Of a stretch of DNA of 32,243 bases, positions 6,190 to 15,546 are shown piece by piece (the stretch's first letter is position 1; the number at the start of each line of letters is the position of its first letter). The DNA comes from Chlamydiota bacterium (lineage in GTDB: Bacteria > Chlamydiota > Chlamydiia > Chlamydiales > Parachlamydiaceae), in assembly GCA_013285965.1 (NCBI GenBank), contig JABDGQ010000008.1, positions 1-32,243 on the forward strand, given 5' to 3'. Under the pieces are notes generated by a model, which had not been told where the DNA came from, searched no databases, and saw only the letters and a list, made by a program, of their open reading frames with translations. The position numbers were made by a program, and so were the translations under genes.

Positions 6190-8742
6190 ATGGAAACAGG
6201 ATCAGTTGGATCTGGTAGTAATGCGCCACACACTCCACCTGCCGAACCAAGCTGGATTAGCTGGGATAATGCCAAAAAAATAGCTAAAGCTACCGCCGCT
6301 GCTTTATATAGCACTGCTGATGAAAATTCTGGCGGCGCATTAAGTGCCGGCGTATATGTAATTAAAGCAAGCGGTGGTGCGGTTGATAAACGCTTTGGTA
6401 AGAAAATAGGTAATTTAGGAGCCAAAGCCGTATTAAAATGGAGCGGGGCGTCTAAAGATAATGATGATCAATTACTTAAACTAAAAATAGAATTATCGCA
6501 AAGCTATGCTACCAGTTTAGTCGATCGATTAATAACGATCATATTACCCCAGGTAAAAAGTATATTGCTGGCCAAAGCAGAAGATAAAGAAGCTTTGAAA
6601 ACAGTGAGCGGTTTATGCGAAGCACTAGCAAAAGATCCACTATTGCTTGAGCGCGTATTGGATAAACAACTTTCTTTAGTATTAGTTAGTATATTAGAAG
6701 GCGCTCCACCTCTCACCGAAAAACAACAAAAAATGGATTCAGATTATCATAAATTAGAAGAGAAAATCAAAGAAACACAGGAGCAGTGTGGCCAATTGCA
6801 ACAAGAATTAAGCGAATTAGTCGATGATCAACAGGTTGCTAAGGAGAAAATTGCAACTAAACTTGAAAATTTACAGACAGAGTTAGGAAATGATGAAAAA
6901 CAATTAGCAGTTTTAAAGAGCGCGCTTGAACATATTGCTTTGGGTCGCATATTGGGCAGTGTCAGCAAACTTATTCCAATACCACAACCCAATGAAGATT
7001 TAAAAGTATGGTCAAAAACTGCCACAGAAGTGCTAATAAAAAAAATATTTCCGCAAGGAGCTACTGATACTGATTTGTTAGCTGGTATTCGCAATAATTT
7101 ATCTAAAAGTTTGCCGGGGGCTGGTAAAATCGGAACCGCTAACCTAGGGTTGGATGCTCATCGCGCCTTATTAGAATCTATTTTACTGAATTTAGGTTCT
7201 GTTTTTCAAAATAAACAACAAAATCACTTGCAAGTAGCCGATGAATTTATCGACAAACAAATGAAATCGGTGATGGCTTATGCGCTAAACGATTTAACTG
7301 GTAATCCAGAAATTACACCAGAATTAGAATTTGCTAATGCGGTCGTAATGCAAGGTGTGGCGCCAGTAGCTAAAACATTGTTGACTTCTGCCATCAATTT
7401 GGAAAAAGAAAAAAAGGCATCCTTAGATCAAGAAGTAGGCGCGCTAGTTTTAAATGCTGTAGCTGAACATATGAAAGTTTATAATAAAGTTAAAGCCAGT
7501 GGTGCCGTTACAACCGAAGCCTTAGTAGACGCTGCCCAAAAAGCAGGTGTGTTGCACGCGGCCTCTGCCACAGAGGAGATTGAAAAAGTTTACCAACCTT
7601 ATATTTCTGATGTTTTAAGAATGCTTTGTCCTAATGGAGCAGATGACCTGGCATTCATATCGCCAGAATTGCGCCAAACAACTTATGATTCCATGGAACA
7701 TCTTTTACCACAACAATTGCCTGCCTTAGTGGACACCTGTATTAATAAATTTTTATCACCTCGCTTTGCCAAAGAGCTGGTATTAAAAATTATGGATAAC
7801 GAGGTGAAAAGGCGTCATAATAAAACAGATAAAGCGGGGCAAGTAGCGGTAGAGAAAAAACTAGTGGGCGATCATACCTCTGGAAAAATGAATGAATCCG
7901 TGGGTAAACTTTCAGAGCAAGTCTTAGCCTTGCTTGATTTAAGTACTTTGCCTAATCTGATTAAACATTATATTCAAGATAAAGATGGTAAGATAAAACC
8001 TAAGTATCAAGAGCTCGTCACTAATATGCTTTTGGAACAATTTAGTGGCAATTTTTTGGAAGCGACGCTGCAAGCGCAAGTTGATGCTAGCAAGCTACCT
8101 CAATTTAAATTGCCATCATCTGATCAACAAATTCAGGCTGCCCGTAGCCGCATCGATCCTGATCGATCCCAGAAATTGACTGATGCGCAATGGAATAAAG
8201 CTGTGCAAATTGTCCGTTCCACTGCTTTAGTTGATATGACAGAATTAGAACTTGATACTGCTCTTATTAAAGCCTTGAACTCCGAATTATCCGAAGAAGG
8301 GCTTGATGCAGAATTAGCACATGCTTCACGCTTAATGGTTAAAACTATTATGAGCGATACTATAAAAGGTTTTTGGAATGCCTACCAAGATAAATTAGAT
8401 AGTTATTGCGCCACCTTAACTTTAACTAAATATGCCAAAATAGCCTTGGACTATGGCTGTCGATTTGTATTTTTTACATGTATAGGTACAATACTAACGT
8501 TTTTATTCAAAGATCTGATTTTACGAGCTACCTATCGAATGATTAATTTAGATGTCAATCGAGCTGCTCTAATAGAGTTTTTTCAATTACCCGAAAATCC
8601 GCTGAACGCTACTAAAAAAATCAATGATCAAGAACAAGCGAATGTCACTCTATTTCATAAAAGTATGTTGTTGCGCATTATGCACGACCTTAAAGCCTCA
8701 GTAGAGCGATTAGCAAAACAAGAAACTTCAACAGAAGAATAA
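6190..8742 (+). CDS. Large coiled-coil protein with C-terminal membrane segment (paralog 1)
   Basis: An 850-residue protein of no family I recognise. The N-terminus is Gly/Ser/Pro-rich without a signal peptide. Residues about 175-250 form a Glu/Gln/Lys-rich coiled coil. Residues 250-750 are mainly predicted-helical. A hydrophobic segment at about 758-780 (RFVFFTCIGTILTFLF) is followed by a polar tail of some 70 residues. It is collinear with the next gene product throughout. Conserved landmarks include FLSPRFAKEL, KIMDNEV, DHTSGKMN, KHYIQDKDGKIKPKYQ, DASKLPQFKLP and ALNSELSEEGL. The start is set by an ideal GGAGGAGGT Shine-Dalgarno six bases upstream. A single C-terminal membrane anchor with a long helical body would suit a cytosol-facing or translocated membrane protein. 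This is inference. Confidence 0.85.
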   Translation: METGSVGSGSNAPHTPPAEPSWISWDNAKKIAKATAAALYSTADENSGGALSAGVYVIKASGGAVDKRFGKKIGNLGAKAVLKWSGASKDNDDQLLKLKIELSQSYATSLVDRLITIILPQVKSILLAKAEDKEALKTVSGLCEALAKDPLLLERVLDKQLSLVLVSILEGAPPLTEKQQKMDSDYHKLEEKIKETQEQCGQLQQELSELVDDQQVAKEKIATKLENLQTELGNDEKQLAVLKSALEHIALGRILGSVSKLIPIPQPNEDLKVWSKTATEVLIKKIFPQGATDTDLLAGIRNNLSKSLPGAGKIGTANLGLDAHRALLESILLNLGSVFQNKQQNHLQVADEFIDKQMKSVMAYALNDLTGNPEITPELEFANAVVMQGVAPVAKTLLTSAINLEKEKKASLDQEVGALVLNAVAEHMKVYNKVKASGAVTTEALVDAAQKAGVLHAASATEEIEKVYQPYISDVLRMLCPNGADDLAFISPELRQTTYDSMEHLLPQQLPALVDTCINKFLSPRFAKELVLKIMDNEVKRRHNKTDKAGQVAVEKKLVGDHTSGKMNESVGKLSEQVLALLDLSTLPNLIKHYIQDKDGKIKPKYQELVTNMLLEQFSGNFLEATLQAQVDASKLPQFKLPSSDQQIQAARSRIDPDRSQKLTDAQWNKAVQIVRSTALVDMTELELDTALIKALNSELSEEGLDAELAHASRLMVKTIMSDTIKGFWNAYQDKLDSYCATLTLTKYAKIALDYGCRFVFFTCIGTILTFLFKDLILRATYRMINLDVNRAALIEFFQLPENPLNATKKINDQEQANVTLFHKSMLLRIMHDLKASVERLAKQETSTEE

Positions 8743-8933
8743 ATTAATGTGACTTAATTAGTTTAATAGATTGGTTCTATGCTTGTGTTAATAATCTAAT
8801 TATCAAGCTGTTGAGCAATTTATTTTAGTGCATAAGATAATTTTGATAAAGCTTATTTTTGTATAATTAAATGACATAAATTGATAAAATTGTATTTCGA
8901 TCTTAATTTAATATCAAAATATTAGAGGTTATT
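8743..8933. promoter_or_regulatory. Intergenic control region between the two paralogs
   Basis: It holds TTTTTGTATAATTAAA with TATAAT at 8862-8867, about 70 bases before the start at 8934. An imperfect inverted repeat (TAATTAG...CTAATTA, about 8755-8805) may act as a weak terminator for the upstream gene. The second gene therefore probably has its own promoter. Confidence 0.4.
8862..8867 (+). promoter_or_regulatory. -10 box of large paralog 2
   Basis: TATAAT in TTTTTGTATAATTAAA, about 70 bases ahead of the start codon. The same string precedes paralog 1, so the two are probably co-regulated. Confidence 0.4.
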
Positions 8934-11459
8934 ATGGATATGTATATTCCACCAGGTTCAGAAGGAAGGCCATCACCTGATGAAAATGTTGATAAAACCG
9001 GCAGCAAAAAAGTGGGTAGTTCTGGTTGGACGAATGTAGCCAAGGTAGCTGTTGGTGTAACTAAGGCATTAGCAAAAAAGGCATACGACATAGGCGATCT
9101 TGCTACTTACGGGGCTGTTGGTGCAGTAGGTACTAAAATAGCTCGAACAGTTGTTAGTGGACCCGCTCCAGCAAATGATAATGAGGATGCTGAGTTACAA
9201 GCTATTAAAAGCGAACTGTTATTACATAATCTAGATTATTGCTATGATCAATTAGTACCCGTTGCCTTATCATCAATTGAAACTATTTTATCGGCGCAAA
9301 AAGACTCAGGTAATACAGCTTCGGCAAATACTACTAATGCTGTTTTAAATGATATAAAAAACAAGCCACATATTGTAAAAAAACAAATAGCTTTAGTACT
9401 AGCTGCTTTATTGAATAGTGCACCTGTTTACACAACTAAACAGATGAATATGCGTGAAGAACTTGCACAATTAAAATCAAAAATAGTAACTGATAAGAAT
9501 CGTTATACAGAACTGGGAGTACGTTTAAAGGAGTTAAACTCTGACAACTCTAAAGGCTCTCCTGCCGAAACTCAAGCTGAATTTGATAGACTGCAAGAGA
9601 GTCTAAAAAATGATCAACAATCTGCACTCTTATTAAAACTTAGACTTGAGCGTATTGCAATTGGACGGGTGATAGCAAGTGTAAGTAAACTGGCCTCTTT
9701 GCCAAACCCTGGCGAAGATTTAACAAGTTGGGCTAAGCGCACCAGTGAAGTGCTACTAAAAGGTATATTTCCAGATGGGGCAACTGATAAAGATATTAAT
9801 GCTGGTATTCGCTCAAATATAATTAAAAGCTTCCCCCATCTCGCTCGAGTACCAATGCTCGATCACGTATTAGGCTTATCAAGTAATCAACTTTTATTGC
9901 AATCAGTATTAGAGCACATGGGTGCAGCCTATTATAAAGAACAACAAGCAGGCATCCAGGTGACTGATGAGTTTGTAGATGTACAACTTAGAATGGGTAT
10001 GGGCTTAACCATGTATGAATTGACACGCAGTGCCGGGGTGCCAGAAGAATTTCAATTTGCTCATGCTTTAGCTGCCCGTGCCGCTCCTCCAGCTGCCAAA
10101 ACATTACTTGGCGAAGCAGTTAAATTGGAAAGAGACAAAAAAGCAGCTTTTGATCAGCAAATAGGGGCTGTAGTTTTAGATGCAGTGGCTGATCATTTAA
10201 AAATTTACAACGAGGTTAAAAACAAAGGGGAGGCAAACAATCCTGCTGCATTGGCCCAGGCTGTGCAAAAAAGCGATATTATGATTGCGGCAAATGCTGA
10301 TCAAGAAGTGGATAAGTTCTATAAGCCACACGCTCAGGCTATTATACAGATGCTTCTACCCAACGGCTCAGGAGATCTTACTTTTTTACCAGAAGAACTA
10401 CGAGCATTAGCTTTTGATGGTATGAAAACTGTTCTACCTAAACAATTGCCAGTGGTTGTCGACTTGTGTTTAGTTAAATTTCTCTCTCCACGCTTTGCCA
10501 AAGAATTAATATTGAAAATAATGGATAATGAGGTGCAGAGGAGACGTAAAAAAAGACCTCGTAAAGCTACTAAAGAGCCCGTAGTCGATCATACATCAGG
10601 TAAAATGAATGATGCGGTTGGAAAATTATCTGAACAGGTCTTGGGGTTGCTTGATTTGAGTACATTGCCTAGTCTTGTAAAACATTATATTCAGGACAAA
10701 GATGGTAAAATCAAGCCAAAATATCAAAAATTAGTTACAGAGATGCTTTTAGAGCAATTTGGGGGCGAATTACTTGAAACTACGCTGCAAGGACAGGTAG
10801 ATGCTAGTAAATTACCTCAATTTAAACTACCATTTTCTGAGGACCAATTTAATGCAGCGCGTACCCGTATTGATGGAGATCGTTCCAAGCCATCGACTGA
10901 CAAAGAATGGGAAAAAGCTATCCAAATAGTACAAGATGGTCCCTTTACAACTATGACTGAACTAGAGTTAGATTCTGCTCTTACTAAAGCTTTAAATTCA
11001 GAGCTTTCAGAAGAAGGATTAAGTGAAGAACTTGCTTTTGCGTCGCGCTCTTTAATTAAAGCTGTGGCAGGTGATACTATAAGTGGGGCATGGGAATCAT
11101 TTCAAGCGGTTTTAGATGACTATTGTGCTACATTTACCATAACTGAATACGCTAAAATAGCTTTAGATCAAGTCTGCCGTTTTGTATTTATTACCTGTAT
11201 TGGTACAGTATTGTCATTTCTATTTAAAAATTTATTGCTACGCGCTATGTACAGTATGATGAATCTTGATGTAAATCACGCTATTTTACTTGAATTCTTG
11301 CATTTACCTGCTGTAGATACAGGTCCTGATGGTTTACGACAATTAAGTAAAGAAGAGCAATCCAATTTGATTTTGTTTCACAAAAATTTATTATTCCGTA
11401 TTACAAACGATTTAAAAGCCACGGTAGAGCGCTTGTCAAAGCAAATAACCTCAGATTAA
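8934..11459 (+). CDS. Large coiled-coil protein with C-terminal membrane segment (paralog 2)
   Basis: An 841-residue paralog of the preceding gene product, aligning from end to end. Differences are concentrated in the N-terminal 70 residues (GSEGRPSPDENVDKTGSKK, then VGSSGWTNVAKVAVGVTKALA) and the coiled-coil linker. Shared blocks include FLSPRFAKEL, KIMDNEV, DHTSGKMND, SEQVL-LLDLSTLP, KHYIQDKDGKIKPKYQ and ALNSELSEEGL. The hydrophobic segment RFVFITCIGTVLSFLF lies at about 749-770, again followed by a 70-residue polar tail. A basic patch (RRRKKRPRKATK, about residue 538) is expanded relative to paralog 1. The ribosome-binding site is an AGAGG about six bases before ATG. Function unknown. Keeping both copies full length implies both are selected. 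Confidence 0.85.
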   Translation: MDMYIPPGSEGRPSPDENVDKTGSKKVGSSGWTNVAKVAVGVTKALAKKAYDIGDLATYGAVGAVGTKIARTVVSGPAPANDNEDAELQAIKSELLLHNLDYCYDQLVPVALSSIETILSAQKDSGNTASANTTNAVLNDIKNKPHIVKKQIALVLAALLNSAPVYTTKQMNMREELAQLKSKIVTDKNRYTELGVRLKELNSDNSKGSPAETQAEFDRLQESLKNDQQSALLLKLRLERIAIGRVIASVSKLASLPNPGEDLTSWAKRTSEVLLKGIFPDGATDKDINAGIRSNIIKSFPHLARVPMLDHVLGLSSNQLLLQSVLEHMGAAYYKEQQAGIQVTDEFVDVQLRMGMGLTMYELTRSAGVPEEFQFAHALAARAAPPAAKTLLGEAVKLERDKKAAFDQQIGAVVLDAVADHLKIYNEVKNKGEANNPAALAQAVQKSDIMIAANADQEVDKFYKPHAQAIIQMLLPNGSGDLTFLPEELRALAFDGMKTVLPKQLPVVVDLCLVKFLSPRFAKELILKIMDNEVQRRRKKRPRKATKEPVVDHTSGKMNDAVGKLSEQVLGLLDLSTLPSLVKHYIQDKDGKIKPKYQKLVTEMLLEQFGGELLETTLQGQVDASKLPQFKLPFSEDQFNAARTRIDGDRSKPSTDKEWEKAIQIVQDGPFTTMTELELDSALTKALNSELSEEGLSEELAFASRSLIKAVAGDTISGAWESFQAVLDDYCATFTITEYAKIALDQVCRFVFITCIGTVLSFLFKNLLLRAMYSMMNLDVNHAILLEFLHLPAVDTGPDGLRQLSKEEQSNLILFHKNLLFRITNDLKATVERLSKQITSD

Positions 11460-11470
11460 GCAAAAAAAAC

Positions 11471-11520
11471 ATATAAAAGATTATGAAAATGTATATTCTT
11501 TCATAATCTTTTATATTTTT
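11471..11520 (+). terminator. Rho-independent terminator after paralog 2
   Basis: There is a perfect 18-bp stem: ATATAAAAGATTATGAAA (11471-11488) pairs with TTTCATAATCTTTTATAT (11499-11516). The loop is ten bases and a T-run follows. It starts 12 bases after the stop of the large paralog and ends 15 bases before the next start. Confidence 0.85.
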
Positions 11521-11534
11521 GTGCATGGAGTTTT

Positions 11535-12638
11535 ATGTTCGAGATAATGTTATATCCACATTCCAATACTAAGAAAAAAACGACTAAGCCTCTTCAGAAT
11601 CAATTTCAAAAGACTTTTAACAAGCTAAAAAAACAAATAGCCAACCTCCAAGCTCAAATGCTTTCTGCTAAACAAGAGTTGGATGAGTATTTACTTTTTT
11701 ATCAGCGTACAATATCGCCCGCTCAAAATGAATTACACGCGGCTCATATAACTATTATTAAGCTGCTATATAAGCATTATAGTTCTACGATTTCTTTTTC
11801 AAGAAAGCAACGCCATATTCTTAAAAATATCATCATCGATAAAATTGTACAAATTTATAAAATTTTCGATTTTAGATATGTAGATAAACAACTAGCCGAT
11901 ATTTTTAAAGAGTTAGAAGGTATTGATTATCAAGAAGTTGTTCTTATGCAATTAAATGATTTGAAGGAGCGTCTGCAAACTAAGTGTAAAGCACGGGGGC
12001 TTGATGTAGATCTATCAGATATTACTATCGCCGATGATCAAGAACAACTACATGAAAAAATTGCAGATATTATTGCACAAGCTGAAGCAGATGAGAGAAA
12101 GCAAAAAGAAGACCTTCATAAGGATTATTTTAACAAGTTCAAGGCAGCAGTTGACAATGCAGATCATTTAGATTTTGTCAGCAAACAAAAGCAAGATTTG
12201 AGTGCTATTTATAAAAAGTTAGCTAAAATTGTCCATCCCGATTTGGAATTGGATATGCAAAAAAAAAATGAAAAAGAACAAATCATGAAAAAACTTAGTT
12301 GCGCCTATAGCAGTAATGATTTGCATACCATCTTATTGATTGAAACAGAAGTAATGAAAAAATTTACCAGCTCTCTGCAAATGCCGACTAGCGATGAACA
12401 ACTTAATAATTTCAATTTATTATTAAAAAAACAAATAGTCGATTTAAAAATTGAGTTAAAGGAATTGATTAGGCAACCAAAATATGCACCTATTGAGCCA
12501 TTTTTTGATTTTTGTGCAGATATGGCTTTCAATAATGTTTACAACGAATTAAAAAATGAAATTAAACAAATTAAAGCGGTTATCAGAGATTTGAAAGGTA
12601 AAAATGCAGAAAATGTGCTTTGGCATATTATGCAATAG
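11535..12638 (+). CDS. Coiled-coil protein with C-terminal J-domain-like HPD segment
   Basis: A 367-residue, highly charged helical protein. Residues 14-55 and about 175-215 look like coiled coil. Residues about 222-275 (IYKKLAKIVHPDLELDMQKK, then NEKEQIMKKLSCAYSSNDL) match the second helix, HPD loop (His234-Pro235-Asp236) and third helix of a J domain. This is the variant in which 'LMxxxNxAYxxxDLxxLLxLE' follows. HPD is the motif by which J proteins stimulate Hsp70 ATPase. The zinc and substrate-binding domains of DnaJ are absent. GGAG precedes the ATG by a short spacing; Met5 is an alternative start. The stop codon TAG (12636-12638) is the first three bases of a MITE end, so the natural C-terminus may have been altered. 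Confidence 0.75.
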   Translation: MFEIMLYPHSNTKKKTTKPLQNQFQKTFNKLKKQIANLQAQMLSAKQELDEYLLFYQRTISPAQNELHAAHITIIKLLYKHYSSTISFSRKQRHILKNIIIDKIVQIYKIFDFRYVDKQLADIFKELEGIDYQEVVLMQLNDLKERLQTKCKARGLDVDLSDITIADDQEQLHEKIADIIAQAEADERKQKEDLHKDYFNKFKAAVDNADHLDFVSKQKQDLSAIYKKLAKIVHPDLELDMQKKNEKEQIMKKLSCAYSSNDLHTILLIETEVMKKFTSSLQMPTSDEQLNNFNLLLKKQIVDLKIELKELIRQPKYAPIEPFFDFCADMAFNNVYNELKNEIKQIKAVIRDLKGKNAENVLWHIMQ

Positions 12639-12651
12639 ACTTCTTTCGAAA
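12636..12651 (+). repeat. Solo MITE terminal repeat overlapping a stop codon
   Basis: TAGACTTCTTTCGAAA is identical to the left end of the complete MITE copy at 3065. Its TAG is the stop codon of the J-domain gene. No MITE interior follows. Confidence 0.8.
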
Positions 12652-12703
12652 TCTATTATTCACCCACCTTATGCATAATTTGAAGAGTGCCTTTAGTACC
12701 TAA

Positions 12704-13903
12704 TTACTTTTTGCTTGTTTTTTTCTTAATTGCAACGGTCCCTTTTTTAGCCGTGGGGATGATACGCTTTACTTTTACTTTTTCCGGTTTTGCTGATTCG
12801 GTTATTTTGGCTTTTGGTTTTGCTTTAGCAACTGCTCCTTTTTTAGGAGCTTTTTTTGCACTGGCCGTGGTACTTGATTTAGCTTTAGGTGCTGGTTCAT
12901 ACGCCACTTCATCGATAAAATCACTTTCAGTATCATCGTCATCGTCATCATTAAAGACATCGTCCATAGCATATGGGCTATTTTCACTATCATTGGCAGA
13001 TTTGTCTACCCAGCGACTGGCAATAGAGCGTAGGACAGATAATTTTTGATTAAGCGAAGCGGTAGAATCGGCAATATTTTGGCGGCGCGAAGCAAATAAA
13101 CCTTCATCAGAATCAAATTTTGCTGAGAACAGTGAGGAGGCTGAAGAAGCAGTAAGTTCTGGAGTAAAAAGAAAAGGTCGTACAGCTATTGATACGGTAG
13201 TATAAATATCAATAGAAGTTTGCGGTTCAAGATCAGGTTTAGCTGTTTGTTTAGGTGGTCGACCACGCTTGGGTCGCGGATTTAGGGCTTCACTTGAATA
13301 ATAGGTCTTGGCTTTAGCTACCAGCGTCTTACGTGCGTTTTGAATTTCTTTACTAGCTTTAACTTGGAAAAGTGATTGTTTTAATCCCTCAATAATCGAG
13401 CGGGTTAATTCTAAATCTTCTTCAAAAACAAAGTAAAAATGGTGAGAGCGTAACCACTCAATAATGCGAATGCGCGAGCGTTCCTGATAAAATTGTTGCC
13501 ATTTTTCTTGTTCCATATGGTGATCGTAAATAAATTCTAAAAAATTTTCTCGCGCTTCTTTGCACTGAATAATGTCTAACAATTTTTCTTTGGTGTCAAT
13601 ATCGTAAACTTTTTCATTCACAAAACTTTCCATGATTTTTTTGGTTTCGTAAAATGATAGTTTTGGGATGAGGCAATAACGATCACCATGTAAGTTAATC
13701 TCTTCGTATAAGGCATCAAGCTCGGCTTGACTTTTGTCCAAATCGACATATAATAAAAAACCTTCAACTCTATCAATATAGAAATATCTTTCATCATCTG
13801 ATTTGGCAAAAGCTTCCATCAATCTATGACAGCGCAGAATCAGTGGCGTTTGAGCTTCTTGTTTAGGGTTTACTTGTAGGTCTGATTTGATTTGTGGGCA
13901 CAT
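12704..13903 (-). CDS. UPF0158-family protein with AT-hook and histone-like tail
   Basis: A 399-residue protein whose first 200 residues (LILRCHRLMEAFAKSDDERY, then FYIDRVEGFLLYVDLDKSQA) match the UPF0158 family as found in chlamydiae (CT429 type), biochemical role unknown. A classic AT-hook, PRPKRGRPPKQ, lies at 209-219 and would bind the minor groove of AT-rich DNA. An acidic cluster (314-332, with six consecutive Asp) precedes a Lys/Ala-rich tail at 340-399 (KKAPKKGAVAKAKPKAKI) like histone H1 or chlamydial HctB. This architecture suggests a nucleoid-associated or regulatory DNA-binding protein. It is the last gene of the minus-strand run that begins at 17510. The tail composition makes sequence-based homology there unreliable. 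Confidence 0.85.
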   Translation of the reverse strand: MCPQIKSDLQVNPKQEAQTPLILRCHRLMEAFAKSDDERYFYIDRVEGFLLYVDLDKSQAELDALYEEINLHGDRYCLIPKLSFYETKKIMESFVNEKVYDIDTKEKLLDIIQCKEARENFLEFIYDHHMEQEKWQQFYQERSRIRIIEWLRSHHFYFVFEEDLELTRSIIEGLKQSLFQVKASKEIQNARKTLVAKAKTYYSSEALNPRPKRGRPPKQTAKPDLEPQTSIDIYTTVSIAVRPFLFTPELTASSASSLFSAKFDSDEGLFASRRQNIADSTASLNQKLSVLRSIASRWVDKSANDSENSPYAMDDVFNDDDDDDTESDFIDEVAYEPAPKAKSSTTASAKKAPKKGAVAKAKPKAKITESAKPEKVKVKRIIPTAKKGTVAIKKKTSKK

Positions 13904-13992
13904 ACTGAATTTTTCCTCAAAGTAAGATTAACTAGCGATGAACTAAATGTTAGCAATCTTACACTTAAATATCAAAATAAGGTATCAAAATA

Positions 13993-15405
13993 TTAACGAT
14001 GTCGCACTTCGATGACACATTTTTTCTTAGCTAGTTTATCAATTAAAGCCGAAAGTTTTGTTTGATTGTCATTATCTAGATTAGCATCCCATTCATCAAG
14101 TAATAATATATCGACATCAACCATTTCTAAAATTTCTAATAAGCGGTTACGCAAGGACTCACCAGTTGAATATTTATTAGTTTCAGCGACAAAGCTTAAT
14201 TGATTGTGTGTAGGTAGAAAAAAAGCACGATCACAAAATGAGTTTTTGACCAACATAAGTAAAGTAGATTTACCTGAGCCGTTTTCACCACGCAATGTAA
14301 TACGTCCCGCTTGTGCAGTATGAGTCAATAAATCCTCATATGAGGAGAGGGTGTGGACTTGAGTTGGCTCATTTTCTTGCAGTTGTTCCGTGGAAGAAGC
14401 TAAATGAATTTTGGGCCATTTTATTTTTTTAGTCATTGCTAAATGGGGCTCTTCAATTGGTTGAATAGCTTTATAAATAGCAAATAGTTTGCTGCGGTGC
14501 ATTGTCCAGCGGAAAATTAAACTTAATGTTTGATAGGTGTAGGACAAAATAGTAAATAAAATGGGTAGCGTTACCAAAAAGGCCGTTAAACTTGGTACAT
14601 CAAAGCGGTGTAGATAAACATAATAAACTACTACCGACAAAGAAGGAATCGATGTTATTAACGAAATTAATATAGCCAAGATTTGATCAAAACGTTCGAC
14701 TTCAATATTTTTTAATAAACAACGATTAATACGTTGATTGGTCTTATCTTGCCATATTTTAAAATTATAAAAGTTCCCTAGCAACACGTTATCCCAAGCA
14801 GCTAAAAGCGATTGAGTAAGATCGATGCGTGCTGTTAATGCTTTTTGTGTCAATTTTCGCTGAATTCGATATTTAAAACGGATTACAAAAATAACAACGA
14901 GCACACTAAAGGCATAAGCACAGGCAAATAATGGCTCAACTACAATCGAAAGGGCCATAATATTAAAAAAAACGCTTATCACATAACTATATAGATCATA
15001 AACGTAAGTAATCCAAGCGTTTATAGCTTGTGGTCCTTCGGATGTAAGAACGGATAGTTTTTCTTCTTTAATGGCCTTATTGTTCCACTCACCAATTTGA
15101 TTGCGATTGACATCGACAAAGTTATTGACAAAAGAGCGTTGTGCTTCTTGCTGCCAATGAATACAACTAATTCTTGAAAAGCACCCAGGAATATATGTAA
15201 AGGCTAGTGTAAAAAGATATAAAGAAAAAGAGAAGAAAAATGATTCGCCACTGACAATGTTTTTCATCATCATAACCAACCAAATAGTGGAAGAGGCGTC
15301 AATGATTTGTTGCACCGTTAAAAGAGAGCAACATTTCCAAGCCCAACTATTAAATATGAGTTTCCAAAATTGTTTTGATATATTAGAAGAAAAAACTTTA
15401 AACAT
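13993..15405 (-). CDS. ABC transporter, fused permease and unusually small ATPase domain
   Basis: 470 residues. Residues 1-310 carry about six hydrophobic segments (for example LFTLAFTYIPGCF and VISVFFNIMALSIVV) typical of an ABC exporter-like or SbmA-like membrane domain. The ATPase part is only about 110 residues (360-470). Walker A is GENGSGKST (373-381). A signature-like STGES (about 413-417) and Walker B DILLLDEWDANLD (about 432-444, with D-loop) follow, and an H-loop VRHR ends the protein. The helical subdomain between Q-loop and signature, normally some 60 residues, is almost absent, yet the catalytic motifs are kept in order. Substrate cannot be read from sequence. No clear Shine-Dalgarno precedes the ATG, which is the only start in frame. 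Confidence 0.8.
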   Translation of the reverse strand: MFKVFSSNISKQFWKLIFNSWAWKCCSLLTVQQIIDASSTIWLVMMMKNIVSGESFFFSFSLYLFTLAFTYIPGCFSRISCIHWQQEAQRSFVNNFVDVNRNQIGEWNNKAIKEEKLSVLTSEGPQAINAWITYVYDLYSYVISVFFNIMALSIVVEPLFACAYAFSVLVVIFVIRFKYRIQRKLTQKALTARIDLTQSLLAAWDNVLLGNFYNFKIWQDKTNQRINRCLLKNIEVERFDQILAILISLITSIPSLSVVVYYVYLHRFDVPSLTAFLVTLPILFTILSYTYQTLSLIFRWTMHRSKLFAIYKAIQPIEEPHLAMTKKIKWPKIHLASSTEQLQENEPTQVHTLSSYEDLLTHTAQAGRITLRGENGSGKSTLLMLVKNSFCDRAFFLPTHNQLSFVAETNKYSTGESLRNRLLEILEMVDVDILLLDEWDANLDNDNQTKLSALIDKLAKKKCVIEVRHR

Positions 15406-15546
15406 AAATACGATTAAAAACCATGTTAATTATTCGTGGCATTACACCAGATTTGGGTCAATTCTAATGCTATTTATTATAACAATTTTCTATCGTTTTG
15501 CCACTTCTTTTTTACATATATCAAACACATTTAAAGCTATCAATTT

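Noticed and set aside
12687-13049. Plus-strand open frame rich in Phe/Ala/Leu that looks like a membrane protein
   Set aside because: It is the complement of the Lys/Ala tail and Asp cluster of the UPF0158 protein; apparent hydrophobicity is an artefact of the reverse frame.
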